Assembly: GCA_041395625.1 (NCBI GenBank)
Contig: JAWLAE010000001.1
Location: forward strand, 434,001-498,000
Direction: 5' to 3'
DNA from: CADEED01 sp041395625
GTDB taxonomy: Bacteria > Pseudomonadota > Gammaproteobacteria > Steroidobacterales > Steroidobacteraceae
Length of the DNA stretch: 64,000 nt
Part shown: one piece after another, positions 62,622 to 64,000 of the stretch
Numbering within the stretch: position 1 is the stretch's first letter
How the letters are laid out: each line of letters begins with the position of its first letter
Program-made: the position numbers and the translations under genes
The notes under the pieces: generated by a model
The model's database searches: none
What the model was told of the DNA's origin: nothing
What the model saw: only the letters and a program-made list of their open reading frames with translations

Positions 62622-64000
62622 ATGGAAGCCTTCGGCAAACCTGGCATGGCGCCAACCTGGACCAGCAGCGCCAAGGATCTGGTGGGCTGTTCGCTCGGGC
62701 CATCACGCCTGTGGTTCACAACCGGTTACGGAATTCTGAACGAGGTTTATTCCCCGCGGGTCGATATTCCGCAGATTCGGGACCTCGGGTTTATTGTTGC
62801 GGACGATCGGGGTTTCTGGGTCGAGGTGAAGCGGCTCAATTCGTATCGGCTCAAGTTGCCGCAGGCGGGTGTACCGGCGCTCGAAATCAACCACGCGCAT
62901 GAGCGCTTCAGTTTGCGTTTGCGGCTGGTACCCGACCTGCATCGCGAGGTGTTGCTTATCGAAGTGACGCTCACGGGCGAGCCAGCGCTGCGTCCCTATG
63001 CGCTACTGGCGCCACACCTGGGCGGTACCGGGCGCGACAACGTTGCGGCGGCGGGCACGCACAACGGACGGCGCGTGCTGTGGGCGGAGCGCGGCCCATT
63101 CGGTCTGGCGTTGGTAGCTGCCGATGAGGCGCAGTGCGACGCCTGGGGCGCGACCAGTGTTGGTTACGTCGGCAGCAGTGACGGCTGGCAGGACTTCAAT
63201 CGCAACGGGCGGCTCTGTTGGCGATACGAAACCGCTGGGCCCGGTAACGTGGCGCTCGTGGGCGCGCTGCCGAGGTCTGCGACGCTGGCCCTCGGGTTCG
63301 GAACCAGTCGCGAGTCTGCGGCAACGGTGGCGATTTCATCGTTGAGCCAACCGTTCGAGGCGTGTTGGCGCTCGCACGTCCAAGACTGGCGTCGCTGGCA
63401 GAAGCGGTTGCGTGCGCCGATGGACCTGCCCGCTCCTCTCAAGGAACAACTAACGACATCGGCGATGGTACTGCGAGTGCACCAGGACAAGACCTTTCCC
63501 GGCGCCATGGTCGCAAGTTTGAGTGTGCCCTGGGGAAATGCCAATGACAGTGTGGGCGGCTACCATCTCGTGTGGCCGCGCGACGTGGTGGAGAGCGCGG
63601 GCGGCTTGCTGGCGCTGGGAGCGCTGCCCGAGGCGCGTGACATCCTGCGGTACCTGATCGCCACGCAGCTGGACGGCGGCAACTGGGCGCAGAATCAGTG
63701 GTTGGGCGGCAAGCCCTTCTGGCGAGGCAGCCAGTTGGATGAAGCCGCGTTCCCGGTACTGCTCGCCGCTGCACTCGCAGAGCGCGACGCACTGGACGGT
63801 ATCGACGTGGCAACGATGGTTCGGCACGCGCTGGCCTATATTTCCCGAACCGGACCTGCCACCGAGCAGGATCGCTGGGAGGAGGATGCCGGCATCAATG
63901 CCTTCACAGTGGCTACCTGTATCGCGGCGCTCGTCTGTGGCGCGCGGTGGTTAGCGGAGCCGGCGCGCGGCTGGGCGCTAAGAATTGCAGATGACTGGAA
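62622..64000 (+). CDS. GH15 glucoamylase-like protein, 3' end outside window
   Basis: An open frame of at least 459 residues runs off the right edge. The N-terminal beta-domain matches bacterial glucoamylases: TWTSSAKDLVGCSLGPSRLWFTTGYGILNEVYSPRVDIPQIRDLGFIVAD. The catalytic (alpha/alpha)6 barrel begins near VHQDKTFPGAMVASLSVPWGN and includes GGYHLVWPRDVVESAGG and ATQLDGGNWAQNQWLGG. GH15 enzymes release glucose from alpha-glucans or trehalose. No signal peptide is visible, so probably cytosolic. Start ATG 62622 lacks a strong ribosome-binding site; ATG 62646 is possible. Probably unrelated to the catabolic island. Confidence 0.88.
   Translation, partial: MEAFGKPGMAPTWTSSAKDLVGCSLGPSRLWFTTGYGILNEVYSPRVDIPQIRDLGFIVADDRGFWVEVKRLNSYRLKLPQAGVPALEINHAHERFSLRLRLVPDLHREVLLIEVTLTGEPALRPYALLAPHLGGTGRDNVAAAGTHNGRRVLWAERGPFGLALVAADEAQCDAWGATSVGYVGSSDGWQDFNRNGRLCWRYETAGPGNVALVGALPRSATLALGFGTSRESAATVAISSLSQPFEACWRSHVQDWRRWQKRLRAPMDLPAPLKEQLTTSAMVLRVHQDKTFPGAMVASLSVPWGNANDSVGGYHLVWPRDVVESAGGLLALGALPEARDILRYLIATQLDGGNWAQNQWLGGKPFWRGSQLDEAAFPVLLAAALAERDALDGIDVATMVRHALAYISRTGPATEQDRWEEDAGINAFTVATCIAALVCGARWLAEPARGWALRIADDW

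Overview
The window is about 61-63% GC by eye, with dense genes, mixed orientation and many overlapping start/stop codons. TonB-dependent receptor, LctP, MscK, FixJ-type, type II DMSO-reductase-family and aconitase A genes point to a Gram-negative proteobacterium. A Gammaproteobacterium near Steroidobacterales/Nevskiales is my best guess, but nothing here fixes the genus. I saw no rRNA, tRNA, CRISPR array, integrase or intact insertion sequence.

Region 1 (1-21 kb) reads as a stress-tolerance block: a release-factor-like (baeRF) protein cut by the left edge, a large MscK-type channel, glutamate dehydrogenase, a phospholipase D/cardiolipin-synthase-like protein, catalase, a ribosome-hibernation-like protein, a CBS fragment coupled to a DksA/TraR protein, then a NifU-like scaffold, a sulfide:quinone-oxidoreductase-like flavoprotein and a DUF1641 protein in one run. 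After a gene-poor stretch holding an HdeD remnant, a terminator and a perfect hairpin come an MFS transporter, a PAP2 phosphatase, aconitase, Dps, a lysozyme-inhibitor lipoprotein, a pirin and a DUF5996 protein.

Region 2 (21-40 kb) starts with an apparent operon (PQQ sugar dehydrogenase, lactate permease, small membrane protein, gamma-glutamyltransferase), then a decayed SDR gene, a porin, a glutathionyl-hydroquinone reductase, a methyltransferase, an MFS transporter, a c-type cytochrome, MarC, carbonic anhydrase, an SLC13 permease, MgtE and a PAS-kinase/FixJ-type pair. Three promoters in regions 1 and 2 (catalase, PQQ dehydrogenase, porin) share the same element: a CTACGTAG-centred palindrome exactly 28 nt before GATAAT. 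Two of them are parts of a diverged duplication of about 220 bp. This looks like a small uncharacterised regulon.

Region 3 (40.4-62.6 kb) looks like a catabolic island for an unidentified organic substrate. It has an exported nitrilase-like protein without its catalytic Cys, two paralogous Tat-type flavoproteins, a periplasmic molybdenum enzyme (alpha and beta subunits of the ethylbenzene/steroid-C25-dehydrogenase type, no gamma or chaperone in the window), an isochorismatase-fold hydrolase, a DapA-like aldolase, an acetoacetate-decarboxylase-fold protein, a carboxymuconolactone-decarboxylase-like protein, an acyl-CoA ligase, two LysR regulators, an MFS carrier, a VOC protein, a duplicated TPR/Sel1-like protein and a TonB-dependent receptor. 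Two intergenic regions share a LysR-like site, which ties the Mo enzyme and the CoA-ligase parts together. A GH15 glucoamylase-like gene runs off the right edge.
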